Of a DNA stretch of 36,255 nucleotides, positions 7,944 to 17,995 are shown piece by piece. The stretch is taken from contig CAKZTZ010000028.1 in assembly GCA_937921695.1 (NCBI GenBank), positions 1 through 36,255 on the forward strand, given 5' to 3'. The notes under the pieces are model-generated. The model saw nothing but the letters and a program-made list of their open reading frames with translations. It was not told the DNA's origin and ran no database searches. How positions within the stretch are numbered: the first letter of the stretch is position 1; each line of letters starts with the position of its first letter. The position numbers and the translations under genes were made by a program. The DNA comes from an uncultured Sulfolobales archaeon. GTDB taxonomy: Archaea > Thermoproteota > Thermoprotei_A > Sulfolobales > Acidilobaceae.

Positions 7944-8939
7944 TTATGTTCTACTGAATGATCTATATAAACCTTTCTCTATAAGATACTGGTACGCACT
8001 ATAAGCTGCTACAGCCCCGGTGGCTGCCGCAGTCACTATTTGCCTGAACCCCCTCCACTTACTTATAGCGTCGCCCGCAGCGAATATGCCTGGAATGCTC
8101 GTCCTCATCCACTCGTCAACCTTAACATAGCCGTAGTCGTCAGTCTCTAAACCTATACTCTTAAAGAATTCCGTAGCGGGCTCGAAGCCTATCTCTATGA
8201 AAACCCCTTCAACATCGAGGACAATCTCCTCCCCAGTAACTTTATTAACTACTCTAACAGCCTTAACAGAGTCGTCACCCATTATCTCAGTCACTACACT
8301 ATTCAGGAGAAACTCCACGTTACCCCTACCCTTAACATCGGCAACTAGGACGGGTTTAGCCCTAAACTCCCCCCTCCTATGGATCAAGTAAACTTTACCA
8401 ACATAACTACTAAGGAGACCAGCCCCTTCCAGGGCTGAATCCCCCCCGCCGACAACAGCTACAGCCTTCTTACCTCTAAAGAGGGGGGCATCGCAAACAC
8501 TACAATAGCTGACCCCCCTGCCTACGAGCCTCTCCTCCCCCGGAACCCCTAGCTTCCTCCTCCTAGCGCCTACCGCTAATATCACAGTTTTAGCGTAAAC
8601 TTCTACGTCTCCAGTCCCGGAAACCTTAAAGACAGATTCTTCCACTCTATCCACGCTTTTAACTTCAACCCCCCAGACTATGTTAACCCCGAAAGATTCA
8701 GCGTGTTTCTTAAACCTGTCTACGAGCTCTGAAGCTTTTATATGGCCGAGGCCTGGATAGTCGTCAACCCAGTTAGTTAGGTTAAGCTGGCCCCCCACAT
8801 CTACCGTTAGGACTATGGTTTTAAGTAGGAACCTTGAAGCGTATATAGCTGCGGATAGCCCTGCAGGCCCGCCCCCCACTATGGCTAGGTCGAAATTCTC
8901 CCCCCTCTTAACCTTAGGCCCCCTTATTCTTAGAGACAT
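7944..8939 (-). CDS. trxB: Thioredoxin reductase-like FAD/NAD(P) oxidoreductase
   Basis: Cytoplasmic flavoprotein that transfers electrons from NAD(P)H to a thioredoxin-like partner. The FAD-binding motif GGGPAGLSAAIYASR is near residue 21. The redox-active CxxC is CSVCDAP, the nucleotide-binding motif is VVGGGDSALEGAG, and the second FAD motif is GIFAAGDA. Its 331 residues match low-molecular-weight TrxB. The ATG at 8937-8939 has a good TATA box about 35 nt upstream, so it probably starts its own transcript. No thioredoxin gene is adjacent. Confidence 0.93.
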   Translation of the reverse strand: MSLRIRGPKVKRGENFDLAIVGGGPAGLSAAIYASRFLLKTIVLTVDVGGQLNLTNWVDDYPGLGHIKASELVDRFKKHAESFGVNIVWGVEVKSVDRVEESVFKVSGTGDVEVYAKTVILAVGARRRKLGVPGEERLVGRGVSYCSVCDAPLFRGKKAVAVVGGGDSALEGAGLLSSYVGKVYLIHRRGEFRAKPVLVADVKGRGNVEFLLNSVVTEIMGDDSVKAVRVVNKVTGEEIVLDVEGVFIEIGFEPATEFFKSIGLETDDYGYVKVDEWMRTSIPGIFAAGDAISKWRGFRQIVTAAATGAVAAYSAYQYLIEKGLYRSFSRT

Positions 8940-8972
8940 TTAGGATCCCATAGCGTGAGTATGGGGTCTAAA

Positions 8973-8982
8973 GGTTTTAAAG
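8973..8982 (-). promoter_or_regulatory. TATA box for trxB
   Basis: Minus-strand CTTTAAAACC, centred about 38 nt before the ATG of the thioredoxin reductase gene, in the 79-nt gap after aEF-1beta. Confidence 0.5.
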
Positions 8983-9018
8983 CCTGTTTAAACACTTTTA
9001 GGTTTAAGAATGCAAACA

Positions 9019-9288
9019 CTATAATCTGTGCACTACCTCTACTTCTACTTCCTCGACGCCCTCGACACCCCTTATAACATTCTCTAGCTCTTCCGTGCCC
9101 CCTTCAGTCTCCTCTGGCATTGTTACGACTATTCTCAAAGCTTTATACCCGAAGGCTATAGGTACTTCCCCGCTCTTTACAAGGCTATACTGTGGTGGTA
9201 GGCTGGAGCGTATTCTCTCTGTTAAATCGTTTATGTCAACGTCAACCCCAGTGGGGAATACTCTAACAGCTACTGCAACCCTAGCCAT
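9019..9288 (-). CDS. ef1b: Translation elongation factor aEF-1beta
   Basis: Guanine nucleotide exchange factor for archaeal EF-1alpha. The start is set at ATG 9286-9288, giving MARVAVAVRVFPTGVDVDI and about 89 residues, the normal archaeal length. A GGTG Shine-Dalgarno lies just upstream. Typical features are LPPQYSLVKSGEVPIAFGYKALRI and the C-terminal VEGVEEVEVEVV. A longer frame back to 9330 would overlap the Zn-ribbon gene by 31 nt. The pairing with a small Zn-ribbon protein directly upstream is common in archaea. Confidence 0.93.
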   Translation of the reverse strand: MARVAVAVRVFPTGVDVDINDLTERIRSSLPPQYSLVKSGEVPIAFGYKALRIVVTMPEETEGGTEELENVIRGVEGVEEVEVEVVHRL

Positions 9289-9299
9289 GAGCGCCACCC

Positions 9300-9518
9300 T
9301 TAGGGGCCTTCGAACCCGCAGTTCGGACATTTATATGTTATCATTTGAGTCCTGCACTTGTTGCACCGCCATAGTAGCATTACACCACAATTAGGGCAGT
9401 AGAAGGAGACAGCTCTCTCCGAGGGGTTTACAGGCTTGCCGCAGCTTATGCATGTTGGGGGCTCAACGCTATCGTAGACGCTCACCTTACCTAGTTTAGA
9501 TACCCCCCTAGCAGCCAA
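9300..9518 (-). CDS. Small four-CPxCG-motif zinc-ribbon protein (DUF1610-like)
   Basis: 72-residue protein with four CxxC knuckles (CISCGKP, CPNCGVM, CNKCRTQ, CPNCGFEG), expected to bind two zinc ions. It belongs to the archaeal zinc-ribbon family usually encoded next to aEF-1beta and often labelled RNA-binding, although its role is not established. The start is TTG at 9516-9518 with a TATA box about 35 nt upstream. It is the first gene of a two-gene unit with aEF-1beta. Confidence 0.88.
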   Translation of the reverse strand: MAARGVSKLGKVSVYDSVEPPTCISCGKPVNPSERAVSFYCPNCGVMLLWRCNKCRTQMITYKCPNCGFEGP

Positions 9519-9551
9519 AGAGCGACACCTAGCCCTGCTTTATCATGGAAA

Positions 9552-9560
9552 CCTTTTAAG
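9552..9560 (-). promoter_or_regulatory. TATA box for the Zn-ribbon/aEF-1beta unit
   Basis: Minus-strand GCTTAAAAGG lies about 35-42 nt before the TTG start at 9518, squeezed between it and the sucD stop at 9564. Confidence 0.45.
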
Positions 9561-9563
9561 CAA

Positions 9564-10436
9564 CTATAAAACTTTACTTACGAGGCTCGGGATCTCGAAA
9601 GGCATCCTAGCTACGTGTACTCCAGCCTTCTCGAGCGCCCTCACTTTACTCTCGTAGCCCCCCTCACCCATCATTATTATAGCCCCGGCATGCCCCATCC
9701 TCTTACCTGGAGGAGCTGTCCTACCAGCTATGAAAGCTACTACTGGTTTCGTGAACTTGCCTTCTATTATCATTCTGGCAGCCCTCTCCTCCATGTCCCC
9801 GCCTATTTCTCCTAGTAATATGAGGGCTTTAGTCTCGGGGTCTCTCTCGTAGAGCTCCATGGCTTCCGTGAAATTGAGGCCAACTATTGGGTCTCCGCCT
9901 ATCCCTATGACCGTGGATTGACCTATGCCCTCCTTTGTTAAAGCATTAGCTACTTCATATGTTAGTGTGCCGCTCCTAGATACTATGCCTACTGGCCCTC
10001 TTGTGAACACGTGGCCCGGCATTATTCCAACTTTAGACTCCCCGGGTGTTATGACGCCGGGGCAGTTGGGCCCCACTATTACTGTGCCCTTCTTCTTAGC
10101 ATAATCTACTAGCTTCAGAGTCTCATGCACAGGGATCCCCTCAGTTATTATGACTACTAGTTTCAAGCCAGCGTCTATAGCCTCGTAAGCAGCGTCTGGG
10201 GCTAGCCTGGCTGGGACGAATAATATTGAAGTGTTTATCTCAGGATGCTCTTCCAAAGCTTCAGCCACGCTATCATAGACTTTGACGCCGTGAACTTCCG
10301 AGCCCCCCTTACCCGGGGTTACCCCGGCCGCTATCCTAGTGCCATAGTCTAGCATGAGCCTAGTGTGGAAAGATCCCTCCCTCCCAGTTATACCCTGAAC
10401 TACGACCACAGTATTCTTATCAACAAGTATAGCCAT
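9564..10436 (-). CDS. sucD: Succinyl-CoA synthetase (ADP/GDP-forming) alpha subunit
   Basis: Interconverts succinyl-CoA and succinate with substrate-level phosphorylation in the citric acid cycle. Features are the CoA-binding Rossmann domain ([14 protein letters not shown] near residue 10), [30 protein letters not shown] and the phosphohistidine loop MGHAGAI. I chose ATG 10434-10436 (MAILVDKNT) because it immediately follows the sucC stop. The longer frame would run inside sucC. About 290 residues, the normal length. Co-transcribed with sucC. Confidence 0.96.
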   Translation of the reverse strand: MAILVDKNTVVVVQGITGREGSFHTRLMLDYGTRIAAGVTPGKGGSEVHGVKVYDSVAEALEEHPEINTSILFVPARLAPDAAYEAIDAGLKLVVIITEGIPVHETLKLVDYAKKKGTVIVGPNCPGVITPGESKVGIMPGHVFTRGPVGIVSRSGTLTYEVANALTKEGIGQSTVIGIGGDPIVGLNFTEAMELYERDPETKALILLGEIGGDMEERAARMIIEGKFTKPVVAFIAGRTAPPGKRMGHAGAIIMMGEGGYESKVRALEKAGVHVARMPFEIPSLVSKVL

Positions 10437-10440
10437 AGGA

Positions 10441-11586
10441 TCACACCCCCCCAGCAGCTTCAATAGCATCTCTAACAGCATCTATAGGGTTATCATATAC
10501 TTTTATCCCAGCTTCCCTAAGCATGCTCCTCCCCTCCTCCTCCCTAGTGCCTGAAAGCCTGACGAATATGGGTTTAGGCGCCCCCCTATGCTCTCTCAAA
10601 GCTTCAAGAACGCCCTTAGCGACTTCATCACACCTAGTTATGCCCCCGAAAATGTTTATGAACACGCTTCTAGCCTTAGGGTATTCTAGGAGCACGAGTA
10701 AAGCCCTCTTAACCCTCTCAGAGCTAGCCCCACCCCCAATATCAAGGAAATTAGCTGGAACCCCGCCATGCTCATATACTAAGTCCATACTAGTCATAGT
10801 TAGCCCGGCACCATTACCTATAACTCCCACGGTGCCCTCCAACTCCACGAAAGCCAGCCCGAGACTCCTAGCCTTAGACTCCCAAATACTAGTTTCACCC
10901 CCCTCAACCCTCTCCACCGCTAGCTCCGGGTGCCTGTATGAAGCGTTATCATCGACTATGATCCTAGCATCTAAAGCCACAAATCTACCGTCAACTATTG
11001 TTAAGGGGTTAGACTCGACAAGCTCAGCATCATAGTCTATGAAAACCCTGTAGAGCGCTTGGAGGAAAGAAGCGAAACCCCCCTGCAACCCTCTAGGTAA
11101 ACCAAGCCTCCTAGCTATACCCCTAGCCTCGTAGCCCCTAAGCCCTACGCTAACATCAACACTATACCTAACAATACTCCCAGGCTTCTCCCTCGCAATC
11201 TCCTCAATGTCAACACCACCATAAAGGCTCGCCAACACAGCAACCCTCCTATTCCCCCTATCAAGAGTCACAGCAGCATAAAGCTCCTCAGCATGGCTTA
11301 CAGCTTTCTCAACGAGAACATACCTAGGCTTCAAACCCTTTATCGGGTGATCGAACAACCTGTAAACTATATCCACAGCCTCCTCAACACTATTAGCCAA
11401 CCTAATACCCCCAGCCTTACCCCTACCAGCAACCAAAACCTGGCTCTTAGCAACAAGAGGAGGCTCAAGGCCGGAACCGAGAAGCTTAGCCCTCACATCC
11501 TCACCCTTCTCCACAACAACACCCGCCGGAACCTCAACACCATAACTCCTCAAGACACTCTTAGCCTCAAACTCATAAAGCTTCAA
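10441..11586 (-). CDS. sucC: Succinyl-CoA synthetase (ADP/GDP-forming) beta subunit
   Basis: ATP-grasp subunit that binds nucleotide and succinate. It begins [20 protein letters not shown]. It then shows [57 protein letters not shown] and [17 protein letters not shown], all characteristic. At 381 residues it is full length. The start is TTG at 11584-11586 with a GGTG Shine-Dalgarno 8 nt upstream. With sucD it forms a two-gene operon preceded by a clear TATA box. Confidence 0.96.
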   Translation of the reverse strand: MKLYEFEAKSVLRSYGVEVPAGVVVEKGEDVRAKLLGSGLEPPLVAKSQVLVAGRGKAGGIRLANSVEEAVDIVYRLFDHPIKGLKPRYVLVEKAVSHAEELYAAVTLDRGNRRVAVLASLYGGVDIEEIAREKPGSIVRYSVDVSVGLRGYEARGIARRLGLPRGLQGGFASFLQALYRVFIDYDAELVESNPLTIVDGRFVALDARIIVDDNASYRHPELAVERVEGGETSIWESKARSLGLAFVELEGTVGVIGNGAGLTMTSMDLVYEHGGVPANFLDIGGGASSERVKRALLVLLEYPKARSVFINIFGGITRCDEVAKGVLEALREHRGAPKPIFVRLSGTREEEGRSMLREAGIKVYDNPIDAVRDAIEAAGGV

Positions 11587-11621
11587 CGAAACACACCATT
11601 AAACACTAGCAACACCATACA

Positions 11622-11631
11622 CCTTAAAAAC
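11622..11631 (-). promoter_or_regulatory. TATA box for sucCD
   Basis: Minus-strand GTTTTTAAGG, about 36-45 nt before the sucC TTG. The remaining 185-nt gap (11587-11771) holds no other element that I can recognise. Confidence 0.5.
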
Positions 11632-11771
11632 TTTCCAACACTAGAAAAACATGCCAAGCTCAAGCCAAAGTCAAGAAAACTAAAACCGTAAAGGGGAAAA
11701 CCAAATACTATTATGAAGTCTAAAAGAAACATTAATATAGAAGGGGGGAAAGAGTTAAGGAAACGTGTTGG

Positions 11772-13412
11772 CTAATATCTTTCCGGCTTGAAAACCATTA
11801 ATGGTACCACTTTTTCAGCGTTATCTTCCTCTTTAATCACGTAGGTGTTAGTAAACTTAGCGTAATATATTCCTGTGTAATCATAAGTGAAGAAACTAAC
11901 CCTGAAATAATTATAGCCTTCATAAATCTTTACTGTAACACTCCCAGCTTCAATACCGACAGCTAGAGACGTGACGATGGCTGCGAGCGCCACGGGCAAG
12001 CTTACTCCCCCAATAGCTAATATTAAAGCTCCTATGGGGATGCCAATTCCAAACCATTGCGATGCCCGGGAATGATCGTAAATTGTGCGGATGAGAAGGC
12101 TATACTCTCTGAACTTATCAAAGTCTATGAGTTGATAGGCGATCGCGTTGCTAGATTCCAGGTTTTTAAGGAGCTTCTCGGCAGCCCCCCGGCTGTCATT
12201 AGGGTAGTCGTCAACCTCCCACCAAGCCCAAATCTTACCGTAATCGTTAAACGTGGGCGCTAGCCACAAGGCTACAACCTTATCATTAACAACTTCTATA
12301 TACCCAGGACGCTCGTACACGTAAGCGTATCTTAAGAGCCACATTTTCCCGCGGAATCCTAGTGAGACGAGTACGTCACCAGTAAATTTGCTTACAGTAA
12401 AATTCTCCCAAGGTCGGCCGGGCGTCCCCCAAAGACGTCTGCAGACACTTCCATAGGGCGAAGACGTTGAATGAATCTCGCAGGTAGCCCTATAAATTGT
12501 TTCAGTATTTATGCTTCCTCCTATCTTATACGTGTAGCCGGGTCCTGGGGCCACAAATGATATTTTATCGTTAAGGTTGAAACCGAGACTTAAGTCGAAA
12601 CTTACATACTCAACACTCCCCCTAGTGAGTATAATCTCCAGCTCTTCTATGATAAATCCTGCAGTGTTTCCCGTTTTAGAGTCTAGAAACGTTATAGCTA
12701 CTGGGACGTATTCATATTTAGAGCTCTCGTATATTACCTCTTCGAGCCTCCAGTAGTAGCAGAAATAACTGTAATTAGGGCCTATTAGTACGCAATAGTC
12801 AGTTATCCTACTTGGTGGTGTTGTTGCGCTCTGTTCCTCATAATGTCTTGTGGAAGTGTTTTCTCCCCTCACCTTATATTTCATTATAGGTTTGAAAGTA
12901 ACCTTCACTATTACATCTTTTCCCACAGCTTTTCCAGGTATTATTGGAACTGATATAGCATCCGCAGCAGCATAGTATTCGCCGGCCTCCTCTATAATAG
13001 TAGATAATAGTATTAGCATCCCTAGCCCAGACCTTTCAGGATCCGAGTTTAGCTCCCTCAAAACCCTCTTAACCTCGGAAACATACTTACCTATACCTTT
13101 AACACCATAACCCTTACCGCTAACATTGCCCACTTCAACCGCGCCCCTAGATGCTGGCCCCGAGAGGAGGGCTGTGAACCCTACCGGTCTACCGCTCTCA
13201 TCTTGAACCTCAACTATAACCCTAGTCTCATTGGATCTTGTGAGTGTATTCAGCAAATTAGGCTTATAAATTACAGTATAACTCGGACCAGAATATACAG
13301 TCTCAGATCCTCCCTCAACCCATGAAACCAGAGAAGACATGGGAGTTAAAGCTAGGATAATAGCGACTATGGGCAAAGCTAGAGTTTTGAAGAGAGAGGG
13401 AGGCATAAACAC
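11772..13412 (-). CDS. Unrecognised exported protein with N-terminal signal and C-terminal hydrophobic segment
   Basis: I do not recognise this 546-residue protein. Residues about 1-30 are a hydrophobic signal sequence (LALPIVAIILALTPMSSLV), and the next ~420 residues look like extracytoplasmic beta-rich sequence, rich in Y, S, T and N-glycosylation-type NxS/T sites. Around residues 453-492 is a 40-residue Gly/Ala/Ile/Val-rich stretch (GIPIGALILAIGG, ALAAIVTSLAVG) that could form one long or two short membrane passes. A ~50-residue Tyr-rich tail follows. This could be a surface or membrane-anchored protein. The start is GTG 13410-13412 with a GGTG Shine-Dalgarno; an ATG two codons later is also possible. 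It is monocistronic with its own TATA box. Confidence 0.75.
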   Translation of the reverse strand: MFMPPSLFKTLALPIVAIILALTPMSSLVSWVEGGSETVYSGPSYTVIYKPNLLNTLTRSNETRVIVEVQDESGRPVGFTALLSGPASRGAVEVGNVSGKGYGVKGIGKYVSEVKRVLRELNSDPERSGLGMLILLSTIIEEAGEYYAAADAISVPIIPGKAVGKDVIVKVTFKPIMKYKVRGENTSTRHYEEQSATTPPSRITDYCVLIGPNYSYFCYYWRLEEVIYESSKYEYVPVAITFLDSKTGNTAGFIIEELEIILTRGSVEYVSFDLSLGFNLNDKISFVAPGPGYTYKIGGSINTETIYRATCEIHSTSSPYGSVCRRLWGTPGRPWENFTVSKFTGDVLVSLGFRGKMWLLRYAYVYERPGYIEVVNDKVVALWLAPTFNDYGKIWAWWEVDDYPNDSRGAAEKLLKNLESSNAIAYQLIDFDKFREYSLLIRTIYDHSRASQWFGIGIPIGALILAIGGVSLPVALAAIVTSLAVGIEAGSVTVKIYEGYNYFRVSFFTYDYTGIYYAKFTNTYVIKEEDNAEKVVPLMVFKPERY

Positions 13413-13443
13413 GCCACTACACCTTTTTTTAAAAAAAGCGAAG

Positions 13444-13453
13444 CTTAAAAATC
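13444..13453 (-). promoter_or_regulatory. TATA box for the exported protein gene
   Basis: Minus-strand GATTTTTAAG, about 32-41 nt before the GTG start. Between the two lies a perfect 14-bp T7/A7 palindrome (13424-13437), which would fall in the leader. Confidence 0.45.
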
Positions 13454-13618
13454 TTAGTATATATTAGAGCAATCCCGCAACATGTTGAGCATAACGCGTG
13501 CGTGTGCCTTACGTTAAACTTTTAGGGTTAGACTTACCCTATACAGTTTGTATTCGTTCAGTATAATTCATGTGAAGAACTCTGAGCAGTGTGAAGGCAG
13601 GTTTGAGGCTTAGCTCCG

Positions 13619-13630
13619 TTCTTAAATTTT
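13619..13630 (+). promoter_or_regulatory. TATA-like element for the 13661 gene
   Basis: TTCTTAAATTTT lies about 31-42 nt before the GTG start at 13661. The rest of the 248-nt divergent gap shows no further feature I can support. Confidence 0.35.
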
Positions 13631-13660
13631 GAGGTTTTACTTTAGTTTGGGGTTTGTGGG

Positions 13661-14239
13661 GTGCCCAGGGTCGAGAGGGGGTTTAAAGTTATTCCCATAG
13701 AGGTTATTCTCAGTCTTAGTGAGGAGGATCTTGAGGGCTTAGTTGAGTGGGCTTTGAAAGTTAAGGCTTTAACTGTAACGTTCCCCTCTATGGTTTATGT
13801 GGAGGCTGGTGGGGGGCTTCCTTACGTTCTGGGTGTCGGGAGCTTGGTGACAAGAGAAGAGCCCCCTTTAAGTATCAAATATTTTGTCGTGAGCAGGGTT
13901 TCATGGGTTGATGGGTGTTTTGTGGGGGTTGAGAGCCCCTCTTTGGAGGTTGTTAGGGGTGATAGTGTGAAGTTTTATGGAACATTGAGGGCTCTAGATT
14001 TTAGGGATCCTGTGGCTTTGCTTGTTAACGGTGTTAGTGGGGAGCATAGTGTTGTCTCGACAGGGTTCCCCGGCCGTCGGGGGGTTATAGTTTTGCTGGG
14101 TGATACTCCAGTGTTGTACAAGTTAGACCGGGGATATGTATCTCTCCTAGTTTCTGGGGAGGGTGCGCGGAGGATTTCATATATAGCGCCCCTCGTATCT
14201 TCGTGTTCTAGAGTGGGAGGGGAGTTTTTTGAGGATTAG
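13661..14239 (+). CDS. Unrecognised protein upstream of a winged-helix gene and cdc48
   Basis: I do not recognise this 192-residue protein. It starts at GTG (MPRVERGFKVIPIEV). It is predicted mostly beta with Gly/Val-rich strands and no membrane segment or zinc motif; only three cysteines are present, two of them close together near the C-terminus (SSCSR). Its stop overlaps the start of the next gene by 11 nt, so the two are very likely translated together. Strong T/G preference at third codon positions suits the start of a transcription unit. The function is unknown. Confidence 0.7.
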   Translation: MPRVERGFKVIPIEVILSLSEEDLEGLVEWALKVKALTVTFPSMVYVEAGGGLPYVLGVGSLVTREEPPLSIKYFVVSRVSWVDGCFVGVESPSLEVVRGDSVKFYGTLRALDFRDPVALLVNGVSGEHSVVSTGFPGRRGVIVLLGDTPVLYKLDRGYVSLLVSGEGARRISYIAPLVSSCSRVGGEFFED

Positions 14240-14510
14240 GAGGAGGGAGTTGGCTGCCGCTGTTCTACTCTACAGGCTATATGGGAAGTCTAAGGTTAAC
14301 ATGGGGGATGTTTTAGATACTGTGAGGGGGGAGTTTTGTGTTACGAGGAGGACTGCGTTTAACATTGTGAAGAGACTGGGTAAACTCGGCTTCCTAAAGA
14401 TTTCAGTGGAGGGTAGTAGTTTGAATGTTGAAATAATGGACCTGGTGAGCGTCCTCGAGGCTAAGACTATGGATTACGTGAAGTCTAGGAAGGAGAAGTG
14501 TAAGTTATAA
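14229..14510 (+). CDS. Small winged-helix-turn-helix protein
   Basis: 93 residues, start TTG at 14229 overlapping the preceding stop. The pattern RRRELAAAVLLYRLY, then VNMGDVLDTVRGEFCVTRRTAFNIVKRLGKLGFLKI, then a short beta wing (SVEGSSLNVEIMD) reads as a winged-helix DNA-binding domain, with VTRRTAFNIVKRL as the likely recognition helix. It may be a transcription factor acting with or on its upstream partner or on cdc48 just downstream. This is inferred from fold and position only. Confidence 0.7.
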   Translation: MRIRRRELAAAVLLYRLYGKSKVNMGDVLDTVRGEFCVTRRTAFNIVKRLGKLGFLKISVEGSSLNVEIMDLVSVLEAKTMDYVKSRKEKCKL

Positions 14511-14534
14511 TAGGAAGTGTTTTTAGTAGAGTTT

Positions 14535-14544
14535 GCTTTAAAAT
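14535..14544 (+). promoter_or_regulatory. TATA box for cdc48
   Basis: GCTTTAAAAT lies about 46-55 nt before the TTG start at 14590. A GGAGG Shine-Dalgarno is at 14576-14580. The gene can therefore be transcribed separately from the two upstream genes. Confidence 0.45.
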
Positions 14545-14559
14545 TCTTAAGGTTTCTAG

Positions 14560-16797
<2,238 letters not shown>

Positions 16798-16812
16798 GAG
16801 GATGAAAACCCC

Positions 16813-17052
16813 GTGAGCTCCTGGGCTAGGACTCCGGATATAAACGCAGTCCTAGAGGCTATAAAGAAACTAGCAGATAAAGAATCCATCATAGACGAGC
16901 CCACACTCTACAGCCACCTAGACAAGGAAGGAAGGAAACTATCCCCAGCAGACCTCTCAAAAGCCCTACTAGTACTGGAGACCCTAGGCTACATAAGCGT
17001 CCAGCTAAGCACGAAAGAAGAAAAGCTAATTAAACTCCTGAAGACAAGATAG
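16813..17052 (+). CDS. Small winged-helix-like protein downstream of cdc48
   Basis: 79-residue basic protein starting at GTG, 15 nt after the cdc48 stop and so probably co-transcribed. Its helices (INAVLEAIKKLADKESIID, EPTLYSHLDKEGRKLSPADLSKALLVLETLGYISVQL) followed by a strand resemble a winged-helix module of the type that reads through an LSKAL...LGYI core. I do not recognise the family. Given its place behind an unfoldase it could be an adaptor or a regulator, which is a guess. Confidence 0.65.
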   Translation: MSSWARTPDINAVLEAIKKLADKESIIDEPTLYSHLDKEGRKLSPADLSKALLVLETLGYISVQLSTKEEKLIKLLKTR

Positions 17053-17057
17053 GAACA

Positions 17058-17120
17058 CGGCCTGTGAAGAAGGTTAAAACTGAAGCTGAAGAGTGACGTG
17101 GGGCCAAAGCTCTGAGGCCG
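17058..17120 (+). ncRNA. Candidate C/D box sRNA (2'-O-methylation guide)
   Basis: The parts appear in the right order and spacing for an archaeal C/D guide RNA. They are: terminal stem CGGCC (17058-17062) pairing perfectly with GGCCG (17116-17120); C box GTGAAGA (17064-17070, one mismatch to RTGATGA); a 9-nt D' guide (17071-17079); D' box CTGA (17080-17083); C' box GTGACGT (17093-17099, degenerate); a 12-nt D guide GGGGCCAAAGCT (17100-17111); and D box CTGA (17112-17115). The length of 63 nt is typical. It lies in the gap between convergent genes. The D guide would pair with AGCUUUGGCCCC in a target RNA. The strand is set by the box order. Confidence 0.6.
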
Positions 17121-17170
17121 CATAGGCAGCATGCTCACATTATAGAGATGGGCTTTGAAGCCCCGGTTTC

Positions 17171-17884
17171 CTACTTTGTTTCCGGGCACATTTTCTGGCA
17201 TATAGCCTTTACAATGTCCCTTGATCCCTGGAGTTCCCCTGAGAATGTTTTCTTCTCAGGATATCTTATTATCTCAGGCTTATAGCCCAGCCTCTTCTCA
17301 GCTTCTAAAGCTAGATGCTCTTCTTTGAAAGGCTGGTCCGGGCCTAAGACTATTATGTGGGGTTTCACGGTTTCCAGCGACTTGTATATGTCCTCGGGGT
17401 CTCCTAGAAACGCTTTATACACGTGCTTAATGGATAACACTAGTTTAAGCCTGGAATTCTCGTCGAGGAGAGGCTTCCTACCTTTTATCCTAGCCACGTT
17501 CACATCCCTAGCTACTGCAACGTGTACTTTACCTAGCCTAGATGCATACTCTAAAAGCTCCACGTGACCCGGGTGGATTATGTCGAAAGTGCCGCCTAGA
17601 AATACTCTTTTCTCCTCGAGGGGCTCTGAGGGCCACTCTATGCGCGCCACGCCCAGATACCTTAAAGCATCTAAGAGACCCTCAGCATAGGAGGCTGCGG
17701 CTAAAGCCGTCTCCACATCCCCCTTGCGGAGATAGTATTCTGCGTCGCTAACATATCTCGAGGCAGCGTCTACTAGAGGTTTAAAGTTTAAGCCTGGCCT
17801 CTCGGAGGCTAGGGTTTCGACGTTAAGCCCCCCTAGTACCCTCCTAACGTTAGCTATATACTTTTCAACCCTAGACCCGGTCAT
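17171..17884 (-). CDS. DUF357 domain fused to a cytidylyltransferase-like (FAD synthase/RibL-type) domain
   Basis: Residues about 1-85 form a helical DUF357 module (AASRYVSDAEYYLRKGDVETALAAASYAEGLLDALRYLG). Residues about 95-237 are a HIGH-superfamily nucleotidyltransferase with VFLGGTFDIIHPGHVELLEYASRLG (HxGH motif) and IIVLGPDQ. The overall sequence resembles archaeal RibL FAD synthase more than phosphopantetheine adenylyltransferase, but the ISSSR-type motif is replaced by GSRDIVKAI, so the substrate remains open. The CxxxC pair near the C-terminus (ICQKMCPE) recalls the conserved cysteines of RibL. It is monocistronic, starting at ATG 17882-17884 and convergent with the cdc48 unit. Confidence 0.8.
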   Translation of the reverse strand: MTGSRVEKYIANVRRVLGGLNVETLASERPGLNFKPLVDAASRYVSDAEYYLRKGDVETALAAASYAEGLLDALRYLGVARIEWPSEPLEEKRVFLGGTFDIIHPGHVELLEYASRLGKVHVAVARDVNVARIKGRKPLLDENSRLKLVLSIKHVYKAFLGDPEDIYKSLETVKPHIIVLGPDQPFKEEHLALEAEKRLGYKPEIIRYPEKKTFSGELQGSRDIVKAICQKMCPETK

Positions 17885-17951
17885 ACCTATATCCTTAAAA
17901 TCTACATATTCCAGTGAAGCTTAATAACCAGAAGATAAAGTTTAAATCCAA

Positions 17952-17961
17952 GAATTTAAGC
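17952..17961 (+). promoter_or_regulatory. TATA box for the ABC exporter operon
   Basis: GAATTTAAGC lies about 35-44 nt before the TTG start at 17996 in the divergent gap. Confidence 0.45.
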
Positions 17962-17995
17962 CCAGCCCGGGAACCATCACATAAGGCGGTATGAG

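Noticed and set aside
10523-11035. Plus-strand open frame opposite sucC (170 codons)
   Set aside because: Antisense to conserved sucC sequence, low-complexity S/P/T/L composition and no promoter or Shine-Dalgarno.
13578-13622. Possible C/D box sRNA (GTGAAGA, CTGA and a second GTGAAGG)
   Set aside because: Only 3 nt separate the C-like box from CTGA, there is no proper second D box and no terminal stem, so the spacing does not fit a guide RNA.
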